Translations under genes and position numbers: made by a program
Shown here: in pieces, positions 1 through 22,600 of the stretch
Numbering within the stretch: position 1 is the first letter of the stretch
Layout: the number at the start of each line of letters is the position of its first letter
Notes under the pieces: model-generated
Databases searched by the model: none
What the model was told of the DNA's origin: nothing
The model's input: only the letters and a program-made list of their open reading frames with translations
From: Halisarca cf. caerulea
Taxonomy: Eukaryota > Porifera > Demospongiae > Chondrillida > Halisarcidae
Direction: 5' to 3'
Length of the DNA: 64,000 nt
Assembly (NCBI GenBank): GCA_963170055.1
Contig: CAUJGJ010000313.1
Span: forward strand, 2,206,201-2,270,200

Positions 1-914
<914 letters not shown>

Positions 915-1166
915 CTTGAGGAAAGTATGTCCACTTTCTTATGATTGGTACAATTCCTCCTTTGGTCCACTCATTCACTACATATCGATCAACATTAGGA
1001 AAAGGTGACTGGGAATAACCATCAGAGGCAGAATATCCAGGACTGATTGGCTGAGGATGTGCCAGTTTAGATGCACTCTTTGAACATGGAGATTCAAACG
1101 TCAGAATTCTAATGTTATCATGAAATCTGTTCAAAGTACCAATAGAGTAGCATTATATTTTATACA

Positions 1167-1245
<79 letters not shown>

Positions 1246-4200
1246 GATTGTGGTTTAATAATGATGATTGAAGTGAAAAAAAGTGTGTGTGTGTATGTGT
1301 GTTCAACTGTACATTCTATAATATCAGTAGTCACATTTGCATGGAAGTTGCACCCCAAGCTGACACTTCCAGGTGACACAGACTCTGACTAATACAAGTT
1401 TTGGTCCAAGTCTCTCCTAAAGCAGGGTTTAGGTAAGTAGGAGACAAGCACACCCAACACACCTCACATATGAAACAAGTGAATCCATTAGTATATTAAT
1501 ATGTTGGGTACTTTGCCTGTGTCTTTGTGATTCAAACATACTCTACAGAAAACAAAAACAAAAGAAGATTTAATAGAAAGGGATGCTGCTGTGTAAGGGA
1601 AATACAAATTTGTGTGGCAAATGTACAGGCAGGTAGGAAAATCTTAACCTCTAAGGAGTACCATTTTTAGCCCTACAAACTAGGGACTTGGTAAGGACCA
1701 GTGCTCTAATCACATTGAGAATTAAGTCACTGTCCTTGACTTCACCTTATACCTTAAAAGTATTTTCTTTAGCAATGCGAAGGCACCGATCAAGACATCC
1801 AAGTTTAGTTGACAAATGCAGTCTAAAGTTTCTATTTTTGCTGTAAACTGCTTCATCACAGAAAAGAACTGCTTGATCTTCTGAGTCTTTGACAAAAAGC
1901 TCCATGAGACAATGTGCTGCGGGACATAAGGATAAATAGTAACACATTGTACATACATGTACTTGTATTATGTTATAGAGCAACATGGTATGCTGTAGTG
2001 CAGCTAAATAAACATATTCATAAACAAATACCCGAACAGTATCTATACCTCTTATCTATATAATATTGATACATATTTTCTCTCTACAGTATATATACTG
2101 CATATGTATATGTATATACATAGACACTCTATACTACGTCACCAGATATGATATACAGTACCATACAGATACATACATAGAATGATGGACTGACATCTAA
2201 ACTAACAGCTCACAGACCTTTTGGACAAGGCGCACTTGACTGCTTCCCAGCAGGTACAGGAAATAAGTCATGATAAACTGGTTCCAATGTCTCACTGATA
2301 CTAGAGCCTTTCCCAGGTGAGGCTTGCCTGAGGACTCTCAACTGATCACAGACATAATGCACAAAGCTGCCTACGTCATCATACACAAATAGATAGACAG
2401 GTGAAGATATGTACTGTATAGAACAATACAATAAGCAGTACAATGGTTCTGTATATACCAGAGACTCCGGTTAAGAAGTGCTTGCGCCTATCACTCTGGG
2501 TGGCGAGGAAGTGTGCACTTATTACAAAATGTGTGCCTAATAGGCACTGTTTGCTTATATATAACCATGTAAAAGGAGAAATGAGTATGCGCCTATTAAA
2601 AAGTGTGCACTTCTTAACCTGAGTATATGTAGTGTATAAAGCCTACACACATGATAGCCAACATATTGGATAGGAAGAATACACTGCTTTGTTAACAAGT
2701 CTGAGGTGGCCATCAGACATACATGCAATTATATGCTCAATGGATACTAAGTATCTTACCTGCCTCCTTGTTGTTTTCAAAGGCAGCCCCGGGTAGATGA
2801 AAGATAAGATGACGTGAAAATTTTGAATCAGAACTGTAAACCAGAAGATAGTGAACGTAAAGGCAATAATTGCATGCAAAGTGGCCAACACATACAAACC
2901 TACCTTGAATCTAAATCAAGCACATTAGTTCGATTGATACTAAGTCTGAAGTGAAGCTGCACTTGATAGCAAATATACTGTATAAATGTTTCTAATATCC
3001 TCACAGCACGACTTTCATCAATGGTAGGATTCAAGGTTTTTTTGAATTCCAAATCAAAATACAGTCTGCAGGGCGTGTTCTCTGGTATCACTTCATACAC
3101 ATGTCTCTTGGACTGCGGTACTTTTCTAAAGGTGAGAATATTTTGAAGTCAAGCTACCAGAGAACACAACTTAATTCCAAGGCCTGCATGACATACACCT
3201 AAAATATGAAAGTACTAGCGATGTGGGACTAGGTTGCAAATGACTCTGACATTGTTGGCAAGGAAGAGGGTACTCTGGCCTGCTATGATCAACCTGATAC
3301 CAGGCACATAATAGGTCTGTCATATAGCAGGCCAGACTGGTAAGGGGGGCACCAATACAGCATAGTGACACAGGATGGTGTGTGCATTGGGAGGGGGTGG
3401 GGGGGGGGGGTGGGGGTGGGAGGGGGTATGTGTGTGGAATTGTAGAGATACCACCAGGATATAATTAAGGATGATATATGCTGACAGTTAACTGTAATGT
3501 AAAGATTGTAATGAAAACCTCTTAGATACATGAACTGGTGAAAGACTAGTTATGACTAAGCATGTAGAGCTCTTTCTTGAATTTCTCTTTGTCTTCTACT
3601 GCAGCAATCTACTGACATATTTATACTCATGAGAGTCCTCATCATTAATTTTATCAGGAGAATTTCTCTGTCAGTGGCTGACATTAAAAAGCATGAATAA
3701 AATGCATAAATAAATTCATGCAGCTGTCACTGCAAAGCACTACTGCAGATAACACTCAATAATGAATAAATAAATGAATTGAATTGAATCAAGATGGCGG
3801 CACCACGTGTTGGTGAGAAAATGAAGAGACCCGATGTGTAGCTTTCAGAAATGTTCCACTTGCATACACAGTCTATGTGGGGGAGGGAGAAGTTGTTCAA
3901 GAAGATGAGAAGCTTTTGTGGATTTTGAGGATGATATAGAAGAAGAGATGTCTTTCGACGATTTGGAGGATTTCCGGCTGCCCCATATATGTTGAACCCT
4001 CCTCGCAATTCGCGAATTTTGTGGGGTCAGCCGGCAGAACTACTTTTCCCAGCCCTGCCAGAGCCGAATGGAATAGCTGCAGCGTTTGTTACCCACAGCC
4101 TGCAGCATCCATTCCATCGGGAACTCTGTGTCCTGGGCATTTTAACCCCACATCAGACTTCCCAAATTATTGCCACATGCATGATTTTACTTTGATTTAT

Positions 4201-4649
4201 TGTAACTTTTGGCAATAATGGTGGTGTTTCTCCCTAACTTCAATACATTACAATTACAACATAAATTGAAAAGTAGAACAACACAATAACTTCATCAACA
4301 AGAATAGAGGCGGCATAACTGCCTCTGTAGAATGCACTCACCTGTACATATTTGCAAATTCATGGAATGCAGCTACCAAGTATCGCCTCTGACCTTCAGT
4401 TCCAAGAGATTTCGCTTCATATGCAAACACACAAAGGTTACTGGCAGAATGTGTCGCGTACTCAAGAGCATCAGCTTGTCTCCAGAATAACCTCAGTGTA
4501 GGTGGAAGTTGGAGGGTCTTTCTATGCTTGGTGGAGGGAGCCTCCTTAGTTGCCTGATGCCGTGGTCTACTGTAAAGATGCAGAGTCTTGGACCTTGTAC
4601 TAGGCCTACTTGACCTTAGGCCGTTGCTAGTATTATAGAAATTCTTCAT
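915..4649 (-). CDS. PRIMPOL: Primase-polymerase PrimPol, N-terminal part (partial gene)
   Basis: PrimPol is an archaeo-eukaryotic-primase-family DNA primase/polymerase that re-primes stalled forks in nucleus and mitochondria. Seven minus-strand exons were read: 4649-4342, 3125-2904, 2833-2760, 2370-2218, 1916-1753, 1542-1463 and 1126-915. All junction phases agree and give 404 codons. Family landmarks are seen in order: LFWRQADALEY near residue 60, EVIPENTPCRLYFDLEF with metal ligands D127 and E129, KFSRHLIFHL (SxH motif near 183-185), and CDEAVYSKNRNFRL with the third acidic residue near D273. The last exon, RILTFE to GGIVPIIRKWTYFPQ, matches the end of the catalytic core. The exons for the zinc-knuckle and RPA-binding C-terminus were not found in 1-914 and probably lie to the left. 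The chosen start (MKNFYN) is the second ATG of its frame; an upstream in-frame ATG at 4700 is possible. The donor of exon 4 (GTCTGT) is weak but is the only one that keeps phase. The gene is head to head with DDX1. Confidence 0.9.
1169..1243. repeat. (GT)n microsatellite
   Basis: About 75 bp of GT repeat. It lies in PRIMPOL intron 6 (1127-1462), close to the acceptor of exon 7 on the minus strand, where it reads as a CA-rich tract. Confidence 0.97.
2465..2623. mobile_element. Short inverted-repeat element (MITE-like)
   Basis: A 159-bp segment in PRIMPOL intron 3. Its left end CTCCGGTTAAGAAGTGC is nearly the reverse complement of its right end GCACTTCTTAACCTGAG, and inner arms with GCGCCTAT/ATAGGCGC-like sequences extend the pairing. 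It has no coding capacity. A non-autonomous DNA transposon is the simplest reading. Confidence 0.6.
3386..3428. repeat. G-rich low-complexity tract
   Basis: About 40 bp made almost only of G runs separated by single T or A, in PRIMPOL intron 1. Several runs of at least four G could support a G-quadruplex on the plus strand, which is the non-template strand for DDX1-directed transcription but the template strand of PRIMPOL. Confidence 0.8.
3788..4163 (-). mobile_element. Dispersed repeat, copy A (partner at 45841)
   Basis: Read on the minus strand, this ~375-bp block aligns along its length with 45841-46183 on the plus strand. Shared landmarks in order are AGTCTGATG, GCCCAGGA-ACAGA-TTCCC, TCTGGCAGGGC, GGTTCAA, AGACTGTGTATG, a TACACATC block, CACGTGGT and CCATCTTGATT. 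It sits in PRIMPOL intron 1. An acidic reading (EDDIEEEMSFDDLEDF) on the plus strand may be remnant coding sequence. The family was not recognised. Confidence 0.7.
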
Positions 4650-4855
4650 TTGAATCCATAAACATGTGATGATATCACAGACACCCAAGCTGGGATACAC
4701 AGGCTTTCAATAGTCCGGGAAAATGCAAGGTTGGAAGCTGCAACAGCGAGCCCTAGGCTGGAGAGGGTCTACGGTAAATGATAAACAGATCCTCCTGGAG
4801 AAGCCGATACGGCCGAGCCAGACCGTTCAGTCACGTGACGCTTCATTGAGAGAAA
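4650..4855. promoter_or_regulatory. Divergent PRIMPOL/DDX1 promoter
   Basis: Only 206 bp separate the start codons of PRIMPOL (minus) and DDX1 (plus). The interval contains the palindromic E-box TCACGTGA at 4831-4838, about 20 bp upstream of the DDX1 ATG, and no obvious TATA box. The DDX1 ATG lies in AAAATGGCGGC, a good Kozak context. Bidirectional promoter use is inferred from spacing. Confidence 0.6.
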
Positions 4856-14348
<9,493 letters not shown>

Positions 14349-14984
14349 CTGCAGTATTCACTGGGTAGTTTCTTCTGTTGTTTAGATACGTTTAATTGAG
14401 TTATAAGACTTCACATGATGTGTATTACGTTTCATTCATCTTATGGTATGAACTAGCATTACTTTTATACAGTCAATCACATTTTGTTACATGTTGCTTG
14501 AAAATTTGTATGGATATCATAATCATTTCTCAAATTCTACTAGTCTTACTGTAGATATCTACAGTATGTATAATATACTGCAAGTGTATGTGCTATGAGT
14601 GTGCTTGTATACAATCCAATTAAAACACGTCTAAACCAAAATACTGGAGTGTGCAGGACATGTCTTCTTCAAACAGGAGAAACATGTAAGCAAGCATGTA
14701 CATACATGCAGTGGAATCTCTTATTGCAAACTCCCCAAGCATATGCACATATACTGTTTTAATTGTGGTCCTATATAGAATAATATTGATGTGCATATAT
14801 AATAATATTTTTTATTATATATATTATTAATCATGAGTACCCACATGGTCAGGAAACAGACACAAAGAAAAAAACATAATATAATAAAGATAGAAATCAC
14901 AGGCAGCATTGAATAATGAAGACACAATTGAATTCTAGATACACACACTGATTCTTTGGCTGATCTTTAGATATTCTATAGGAT
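14349..14984. other. DDX1 downstream region, no gene seen
   Basis: AT-rich sequence between DDX1 and a retroelement fragment. A CAGTGGAATCTCTTATTGC block near 14709-14727 resembles one end of the CAGTGGAACC element group, but no matching right end was found. An ATTAAA at about 14618 is a possible but unsupported polyadenylation signal for DDX1. Confidence 0.4.
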
Positions 14985-15350
14985 CCTTTGTGATTGATCA
15001 GATCCTGGAAGCCAATTGGTGTAGGAATGACAATAATTAGGAGTGATCACCGAAAACTCCACTTGATTCGAAAGCCAAAGGGACAAAGTGATGAGATCGG
15101 GCAACATTTCTGTACAAATCAATCTTTCGCCTGGCAGCCACGTCAGCAACTTGACCAACATCTGCAGATCGAGGACAAATGGAGGTAGGAAACAGCAAAG
15201 GTGTCCCAGACCGTAACATCCCAAGCTAGAAGTTGTCCTCTAAGCCAAGAGGTTATGGTAGCCCCATCTGGACGCTTGTTGTCAGTGCGTGATACTACTG
15301 GTGGAGACCTCTGGTGATAATTTTTGGAAAAGAGGCTTTGATCTAGCAAG
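14985..15350 (-). pseudogene. LINE-type reverse-transcriptase C-terminal fragment
   Basis: On the minus strand, KRPDGATITSWLRGQLLAWD and VTVWDTFAVSYLHLS, then in another frame VAARRKIDLYRNVARSHHFV and PLAFESSGVFGD, match the C-terminal region found after the RT domain of many invertebrate non-LTR retrotransposons (RPDG...W..G....WD...DTFA..Y and HxFVPxAxETxGVxG). At least one frameshift and several stops show it is dead. The upstream RT is absent. Confidence 0.75.
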
Positions 15351-15439
15351 TCGTATCAGATCAGTGTCAAAATGACCCACTTGAATACTTGAAGCTTTGT
15401 CAATGATCGAATTAGTGCATGAATTAGTTTTCTCTTATA

Positions 15440-15680
15440 ATTTCTAGGCGTTTTGTTGTATCCTTACCTTTGGTATGTCTATTGAATTTATAATAAATAA
15501 ATAAATAAATAAATGTATGTATATATATAATAATGTATTGTATGTATGTATGTATGCATATGTATGTACGTATGTATATTATGTATCATGCAATCCTGCT
15601 TATATATATATTATAACTAGTGCAGTGCAAGATATAGACCCAGCATATCACAAAATTAAACTGCATGTCCATGCATATCT
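15440..15680. repeat. Direct duplication, copy 1
   Basis: The block starting ATTTCTAGGCGTTTTG and running through TTTGGTATGTCTATTGAATT, a TATG-rich stretch, CAATCCTGCTTATATATA, TGCAGTGCAAGATATA and CCAGCAT recurs in the same order at 16322-16530. This copy has an AAAT tetranucleotide run at 15490-15512. Confidence 0.85.
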
Positions 15681-16139
15681 GTTGGAACTGTAACCTATAT
15701 ACTTCCCATGCACTGCATGGTCATATATGCCTGGGTCGCAGCCATTCGGCCTGCAAGCTTATAAGCAAAGAAAGACATGCATGCAACTGCATGCACTATA
15801 CATATATGACATTGTGTATTGCAGTCATGCATGTACTCTATAGCTATAGCTGTAGGTGTATATAATAATATTGCATGGCTGGCAATTTACATGGATCCAT
15901 AGCTGCAGGGGATTCTCATGCATGAAGTCAATTATACAACCGCCCCATAGCTCCTCACCGTTGAAGTTGGCTCTAGCTAGCATGCATATATTTTTTGGCC
16001 ACTTGACCTGCATGCATCGATCCAGATCCATTATATTCGATGCCATAAAATCTACATGATATTTGTATGTTGCAAATTGTGCATGAATGTTAGCATATGC
16101 ATGGTACAGTATCGTGTTTCTTTGTATACGTATATAATA

Positions 16140-16321
16140 CAGTTGAACCTCACTATAATGAACCCTGGATACAATTACTGAACTAGCTCCCTGACATAAC
16201 AAACATAATATTATAGACCTTAGAATGTACACCTATTTTACTCTATTGTAAATGATCCCTGATATAGTGAACCTTTTCAGTGCATGGTCTTCTAGGGATT
16301 TCTTATAGTGAGGTTTGACTG
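16140..16321. mobile_element. TA-flanked MITE with CAGTTGAACCTCACTATA ends
   Basis: The 182-bp element begins CAGTTGAACCTCACTATA and ends TATAGTGAGGTTTGACTG, nearly perfect inverted repeats, with TA on both sides. The size, TA duplication and CAGT start are typical of Tc1/mariner-pogo derived MITEs. Its right end abuts the second copy of the direct duplication. Confidence 0.85.
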
Positions 16322-16429
16322 TAATTTCTAGGCGTTTTGCTGTATCCTTATCTTTGGTATGTCTATTGAATTTATATATGTATGCATATGTATGTATGTA
16401 TATAAGTACAGTATCATTCAATCCTGCTT

Positions 16430-16462
<33 letters not shown>

Positions 16463-16530
16463 TATAACTAATGCAGTGCAAGATATAAACCCAGCATACA
16501 TGCACCTGCATGTGTCCAATTAAACTGTAC
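16322..16530. repeat. Direct duplication, copy 2
   Basis: Second copy of the block at 15440-15680. It carries an expanded AT run at about 16431-16461 and begins exactly at the TA flank of the MITE ending at 16321. Confidence 0.85.
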
Positions 16531-16739
16531 TTATGATCATATAAAGTGAATTGACAACACAACAGTGCTATAACCTTTAAAAGTGAACTTGTTCACAAAA
16601 TTTAAGCAACACGATAAAATAGTTCATGATGGGGCACGAATACATAGAAGTCATACACTGACAGACAATAGTGATATCCTTTTCCCTTAAATCATGTACT
16701 GCAAGTGTTGGCTAGCAATGTGTACAGCAAATAAACTAG

Positions 16740-19524
16740 CTATGGTTTGTCGGACTTCTGCCATAACCTGACTATTCTGAAGTGTGCAATAACAACCCAT
16801 ACTCTGGCTCGAAACCTTTGCTTTGGTCTAACACAAGGACTTTGACAGTGTAGACGAACAGTGTCCACCAAGCCCATATCCTGTAGTATGTCAAACGCTG
16901 CCTGCTGAGTGTAAAAGAAAGAATCCACTTTCTGAGTCAAATATGACTTTTGAAAGGCTAAATTTCTGCGATAATTCTCTGACTTGTGGTACATCTTCTG
17001 CAGCCTTTTCACCTATGTATGTATGTATGTAAATGTACTGTAAATAATTTAAAACCATTTTGTCACAGCAATAACAAGTAGTGCATTCTGTGATGCACGC
17101 ACAGTTTAATATCATGAGAAGTACGTACATGTGAGGTCATGTTGTTGACATTGAAGGAAAACACTACAGTAAGTGCATCATAACATTCTACGTAGGTGAT
17201 ATACGTATGTGCATGCATTATTGGCTGGAGTGCTCGTGACAACTGCAAAACTCAAATTTACGCATTCTTTTCTAGAATGAAACTTGTGTATGCTGAGTGC
17301 TAACATCTTACAACATACAGTACATCACACAGTATTGCTAGAAAATAAGGAAACTAGGGTGCAACTCATACATGGTGTGACTTACACTCAAGCAAATACG
17401 GTAATCCCATGAGATTCAAATACTAGAAAAAGACAATACACCAAATCCTTGTCAAAAGACCATATTGGGAGGAAAAACTAAATTTCCATAAGGCTCCAGA
17501 TCTCTTCCTTTACAAAAACACTAACTGTAGTATTGCAATACTATTTCTTCTCCTATAAATTACCTGTACATAGGTACATATGCACATACATACATACACT
17601 CACATCAATTTGTTTGCTAGCCAATTTTCCTCTAGTGGCCTCCAGTAGATCGTGTGTAGCCCGCAAATGGTGCAATAGTTCAAGACACTGGGTAGCCAAT
17701 GGAGCCTTACCAAAGTAGAGCACAAAAGCAATGACACTCATCATGAAACTGCTCAATAGACTAGCCACAGTCAGTTCAGGGGTGTGTAGACATGTGATGC
17801 AGCTTGGTGAGGGACAAAGAGTGGAAACTACACAAAACAATGTCACTGTGTTTGATTAGCAATTCATTGTACGCATGTCTGCCACAATAAAAAGGATATT
17901 CTTTGTCTAGTGTGGAGTACATAGAATCTGAATTATGTATTTCTCATGCAGCTTAGGATCTACATACTGTAGGTGTTCACAAAGAGTAAAGCTATAGAAG
18001 CGATTGCAAGACCAAAAAATTGTGACTTTCTATGGGAACCCCGTGAAAGAGGTAAAATTTGCTGCTTCTCATTTGTGGATAAGGTTACATTTCTTCCTCC
18101 TAGCAAGTCAGTTTAGAAATAAGAGTAGTACCTACTACAGGCAGATGCTGATCTACGTATTTTGCATGAAAAATATTGGTTTTGTGGTCGCCTGTCTGCC
18201 TGACATTGCCCTATGCTTAAGCAATCAAAATTGTCCTGCATCTGTGCTACACCATGTCAACATTGACACTGTAATACTAACATACGTACAGCACTGTATG
18301 TTTGTACATTACGTATGTACATACATGTATTCATACAAACGTACTCCGGAGGCCAATGATTCTTTAATTGGCCCTTGTGCATCATGATCCTGTGCTTTAG
18401 CAATTGGCTGAGCTTCCCTCACTCCAGAAAAGTATTCTTGAAGAAGGTGGTTAGCATTCTCAATCTGAAGTTTGTAGACACAAAGACAAATGACAAGTAA
18501 GTACCTATCACAGCAATAACCATTACAGAGGGGCATTTTGTACAGTTTACTGGAGTAACATATGCAACATTATAGTTCAATATACATTCTAACATTGATG
18601 GTTTACATGAGCAAATCACATTGGGTACAACTTAATATATGCATGTACATATGTACGTACGTATGTGGGTGGCACACATCAATTTAGAACTAAAATACAT
18701 AATATTACTGAACAGTGAGTACTTACACAAATGCCTACTATGAGGATGATCCTATTCCCTGTAAAAGCAACCAGGCTAAATTTAAAACTTCACGGAAAAC
18801 TTCATTTGTAAGTGGAATAAGAGCGAGTACCAAAGTCACGTAATTTGGTAGAGAATTAACAAAAAGCTAGGCAACACAAACAATCACACAAAACACCATC
18901 ACTAAGTAATAAATAAGATGAATACTCACATCATGTTGACTCTTTTGTAATGACATACTGAGTGACTTTATATTTGATTGTGACAGACGCAATTCCCTAT
19001 CTAAGGCATTTATCCTGCCTTCTTGAATTTGAAGTTCTTGATCCTTTTCGCTGATCAAGTGTTTACACTGTTTAACCTGTGAAATGATTAGAAAAAAAAT
19101 ACATTCATGACATGTACGTATGTACTTCACAAACTGTGCATGTGCAGACCTGGGATTGCTCCTGCTTTAATAGTGCTTTGGTTTCGTCAAGTTCTTTTGT
19201 GGTCTTATCAAGCTTTGCTTTGAGTACCTGGACATCCATGCCATGTGTAAAATCAGCTTTAGTAGCCAATTCTCTTGTTCGATCAAGATCCAATTTGGTT
19301 GTCTGTAGATCCCCTCGTAAGGTTTCCAGCTGATCCAGAAGACCAGACCTTTCTGCTTGCAATGCCACAACTAAACTTGATAATTCAGACTCTTTCTCTT
19401 CTTTTGCACAAGCATACTGTGACAGTCCAATTTGTTCCAGCTCAGCCAGTGCACATTTCATTTCATGTAGATTGGAACTACAATACACACAAAAGTAATA
19501 TGTAGTTGGTGGAAGAGATTGCAT

Positions 19525-19590
<66 letters not shown>

Positions 19591-19595
19591 ACGTG

Positions 19596-19661
<66 letters not shown>

Positions 19662-22600
19662 TGTGTACGTATATGTACTTTCACAGAATATTTGAAGCAG
19701 TAAATAATACAATCTATTTCACCTTTCCATTTCATTCGAATGAACAGCTTACCCATTTAGAAGGTCTGCTAAGTGGCTGAGCTCCCTTGCTTCCACTTTC
19801 ATAATAGGTGCTAAGTGCTGTGTAACACATAACATGCAATGCTTATAAACAAATGGTTGTGGAGGAAAGAAAATTATTATGTGCCTATGTACATACGTAC
19901 GTATGTATAAGAACATATGTATCTGTGTTTGACACAACATAAACCAAATTCTGACTCGTTCACAGACAATACAGAACACCAACTATGCTCATTTCCCAAA
20001 TTCTTCATAGGCACATGTATGTACGCAAGTGGCAGTGGCAGGCATACACAACCAAAGAGTATTGGAAAGTATACAAGCGGATTTATATAAATAGTGTTAT
20101 CATTGACAGTGTACTAATGCTACGTACTTCATTCAGCACAAAGTTTGCTTTACATTTAGTAAATTGATCACCTTTGAAAAGAAACAGAACTAATTGTTAC
20201 AATACCTCTAAAACTTATCATTCAAATTTTCAAAGTCTGAATACGTAGTAGGTTTCATTTCTATTGTGGTGTACAGATGCTCCTATAATTATTTGCCACC
20301 CTAATCTAAGACCGAAGGAAGATTGGTATACATCATACATAGCATCACGTAGACATACAGTACGTATGTACAACAAACTTGACATGATCACCAAGCAGGA
20401 CATTTCGTTCTCACTGACACAGATTCTGGCAGCAACAGAACTTGCTACATTGTTACAAACTGGTGCCTAGAGTAGTAGCCTCTGGGCTAAAGGCTCCCTG
20501 GGTTAAATAAGCTTCTGTAATGGTACAAGTGTAGGATTATTGTGGAATACGTATGTCTATAGTGATACTCGAACTACTCTTCTCACAAAATAATCAACAT
20601 ATTTTGTAGAATGATTTGCCACTTGCTTACACAGTTAACTTAAAGGTGTTTCCTGCATCTACAAATTCAGCTATATGAACAACAATAGTGTTCATTTTGG
20701 CATTTTTGGTTCAGGTATAAATAAGTTCCCTGACATTTTCTGGTGCCTAAATTGTTGCACATGTGAGAACGCTCACCTGCCATAATTACTGTCCTTATTT
20801 CAGAACAATCTTTAAAGCTTTGCCATATTATTATTTATTGTTTGGCTGAAATTTCAGCATTCTCATTCACAGTAAAACATAATTCCAACTACAGTGGAAC
20901 CCCTCTAATCCAGCCCCTTGAAATGGGGACACCCCTCTAATGTGGACACATACCACTGCAACCAAATAGTCCACTATGATAAGCCATAGTACATCTCCAA
21001 CCCCTGAAATCAGGACAGTGCATTCAGGTCCCAAGGTGTCCGGGTTAGAGGGGTTCCAACTACACATTCTAAAGTTGAAGTTTCACCTGAAGTTTCACCT
21101 GAAGTTTCACCTCTTGGTGGGTATAAAGAGGTGAAACTTTAGCGCACAAAGAAGTGACAGATCGCTACATAAAACAGTATAATCCCAGTGTCAGAGGCCT
21201 TGAATTGTAGCAAAATTAGCAGCACAAAACGATGAACAGTCTAGAAGTGCAATACTTACCACCAATTTTTGCAGGAGAATAGCATCGACTACAACAAATT
21301 CATCACTCTCTGTAAATACACAAAATGGAAAACAAAAACATGATTAAATAAGTACAGCCATTCCTAACGTCTATTGCACAAGACAAGGTAAGCTTATCGC
21401 CCGATGACATCATACATCAAAGGAGCTGCCAGGGTAGTAAATTTGGTTACTACCCTGGCAGCATGGTAAGCACCCAGTCTAGGGCAGTAAGTAATTAAGA
21501 AATGTAAACTGTGAAACCGCAATCAATGAAGCCATAGATACTCTATGATGAAGCATAGACCCAATGTAAGCAGAACTACAAGAACGCAACAGAAGACAAA
21601 CCAGCAAAGTCTAGCTTTGTGAAACGCAGGAGACTTTGCGCAGGCTTTTATAGAAGCAACGAGCAGAGACATTTCCTCCAAATATAAAAGTAAAACTTAA
21701 CTGCACCTGACATTGCCTTCGTGACTAAGTTCTTTATTGTCTTCGAAATCCTCTTCCTCCATATCGAAATTGAATCTTTTTAGTCTTGTTCAACGTACGT
21801 AATCTCTATTCTATGATTCTAGGAATGATTTCCCGCTTTTGGAGCGTTTATTTGGCGATAAACCAGTTACTATACGCCCTATCCTCGGGAGTATTGTATT
21901 TACTGCTCTCGCCCCTCCACAGTAAATACGATACTCCCTCGGCAGGCGTATAGTAACTAGTAATTACGTACTCTAGAAAAGCCTTTGGTAACAAGCTACT
22001 GCTATAGACACTCTTTAATAAAACAACAACAACAGAGAAGTCAAACAAACAAAGCTGGAGGCACAAAGCAGGAAAGCATCGGATTGCAGGATGTGAATCC
22101 CGCTAATTTAGCAATATAAGCAACACATAGTGGACAGCGATGCTACTGTAGTAGAATACAGCAATAATCTTGAGCAAGACTACATACAATTTTGTAGTAC
22201 ACATGTACAAAAGAGGGAAGCAATCTCCATAGAAAATCTCTTCAAAAGACGAGGGTGAGTTGGTCATACAGACCTTATAGGTGGTTGGTTATATAATCAG
22301 GGAACTGTTGTGGGCAGTGTGCTTTAGGGAAAACAGAAAGAATGGGGCTATACATGTAGGTATGCATATATTCAGGAATTTGAACTGAATGACTATCCAG
22401 AGTGAGCAAAGTTCAGTGAAATGAAAAGTCTACACAACGGATAACCACGATACAAGCAGACATCTAGTGATTAAATCGACTAAAAAATTGAATCAATCAG
22501 CATTTCTGGGAAAATTACAAAACATAATATTATTCTGTTGTATATGATGAATTATATACGTATGTAGTACTACAATACAGCATACCATTTCGAATACATG

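Noticed and set aside
18541..18860. Extra exon in the PACT gene between 18464 and 18930
   Set aside because: Exons 11 and 12 already join in phase 0 and no coiled-coil or conserved frame appears in the intron.
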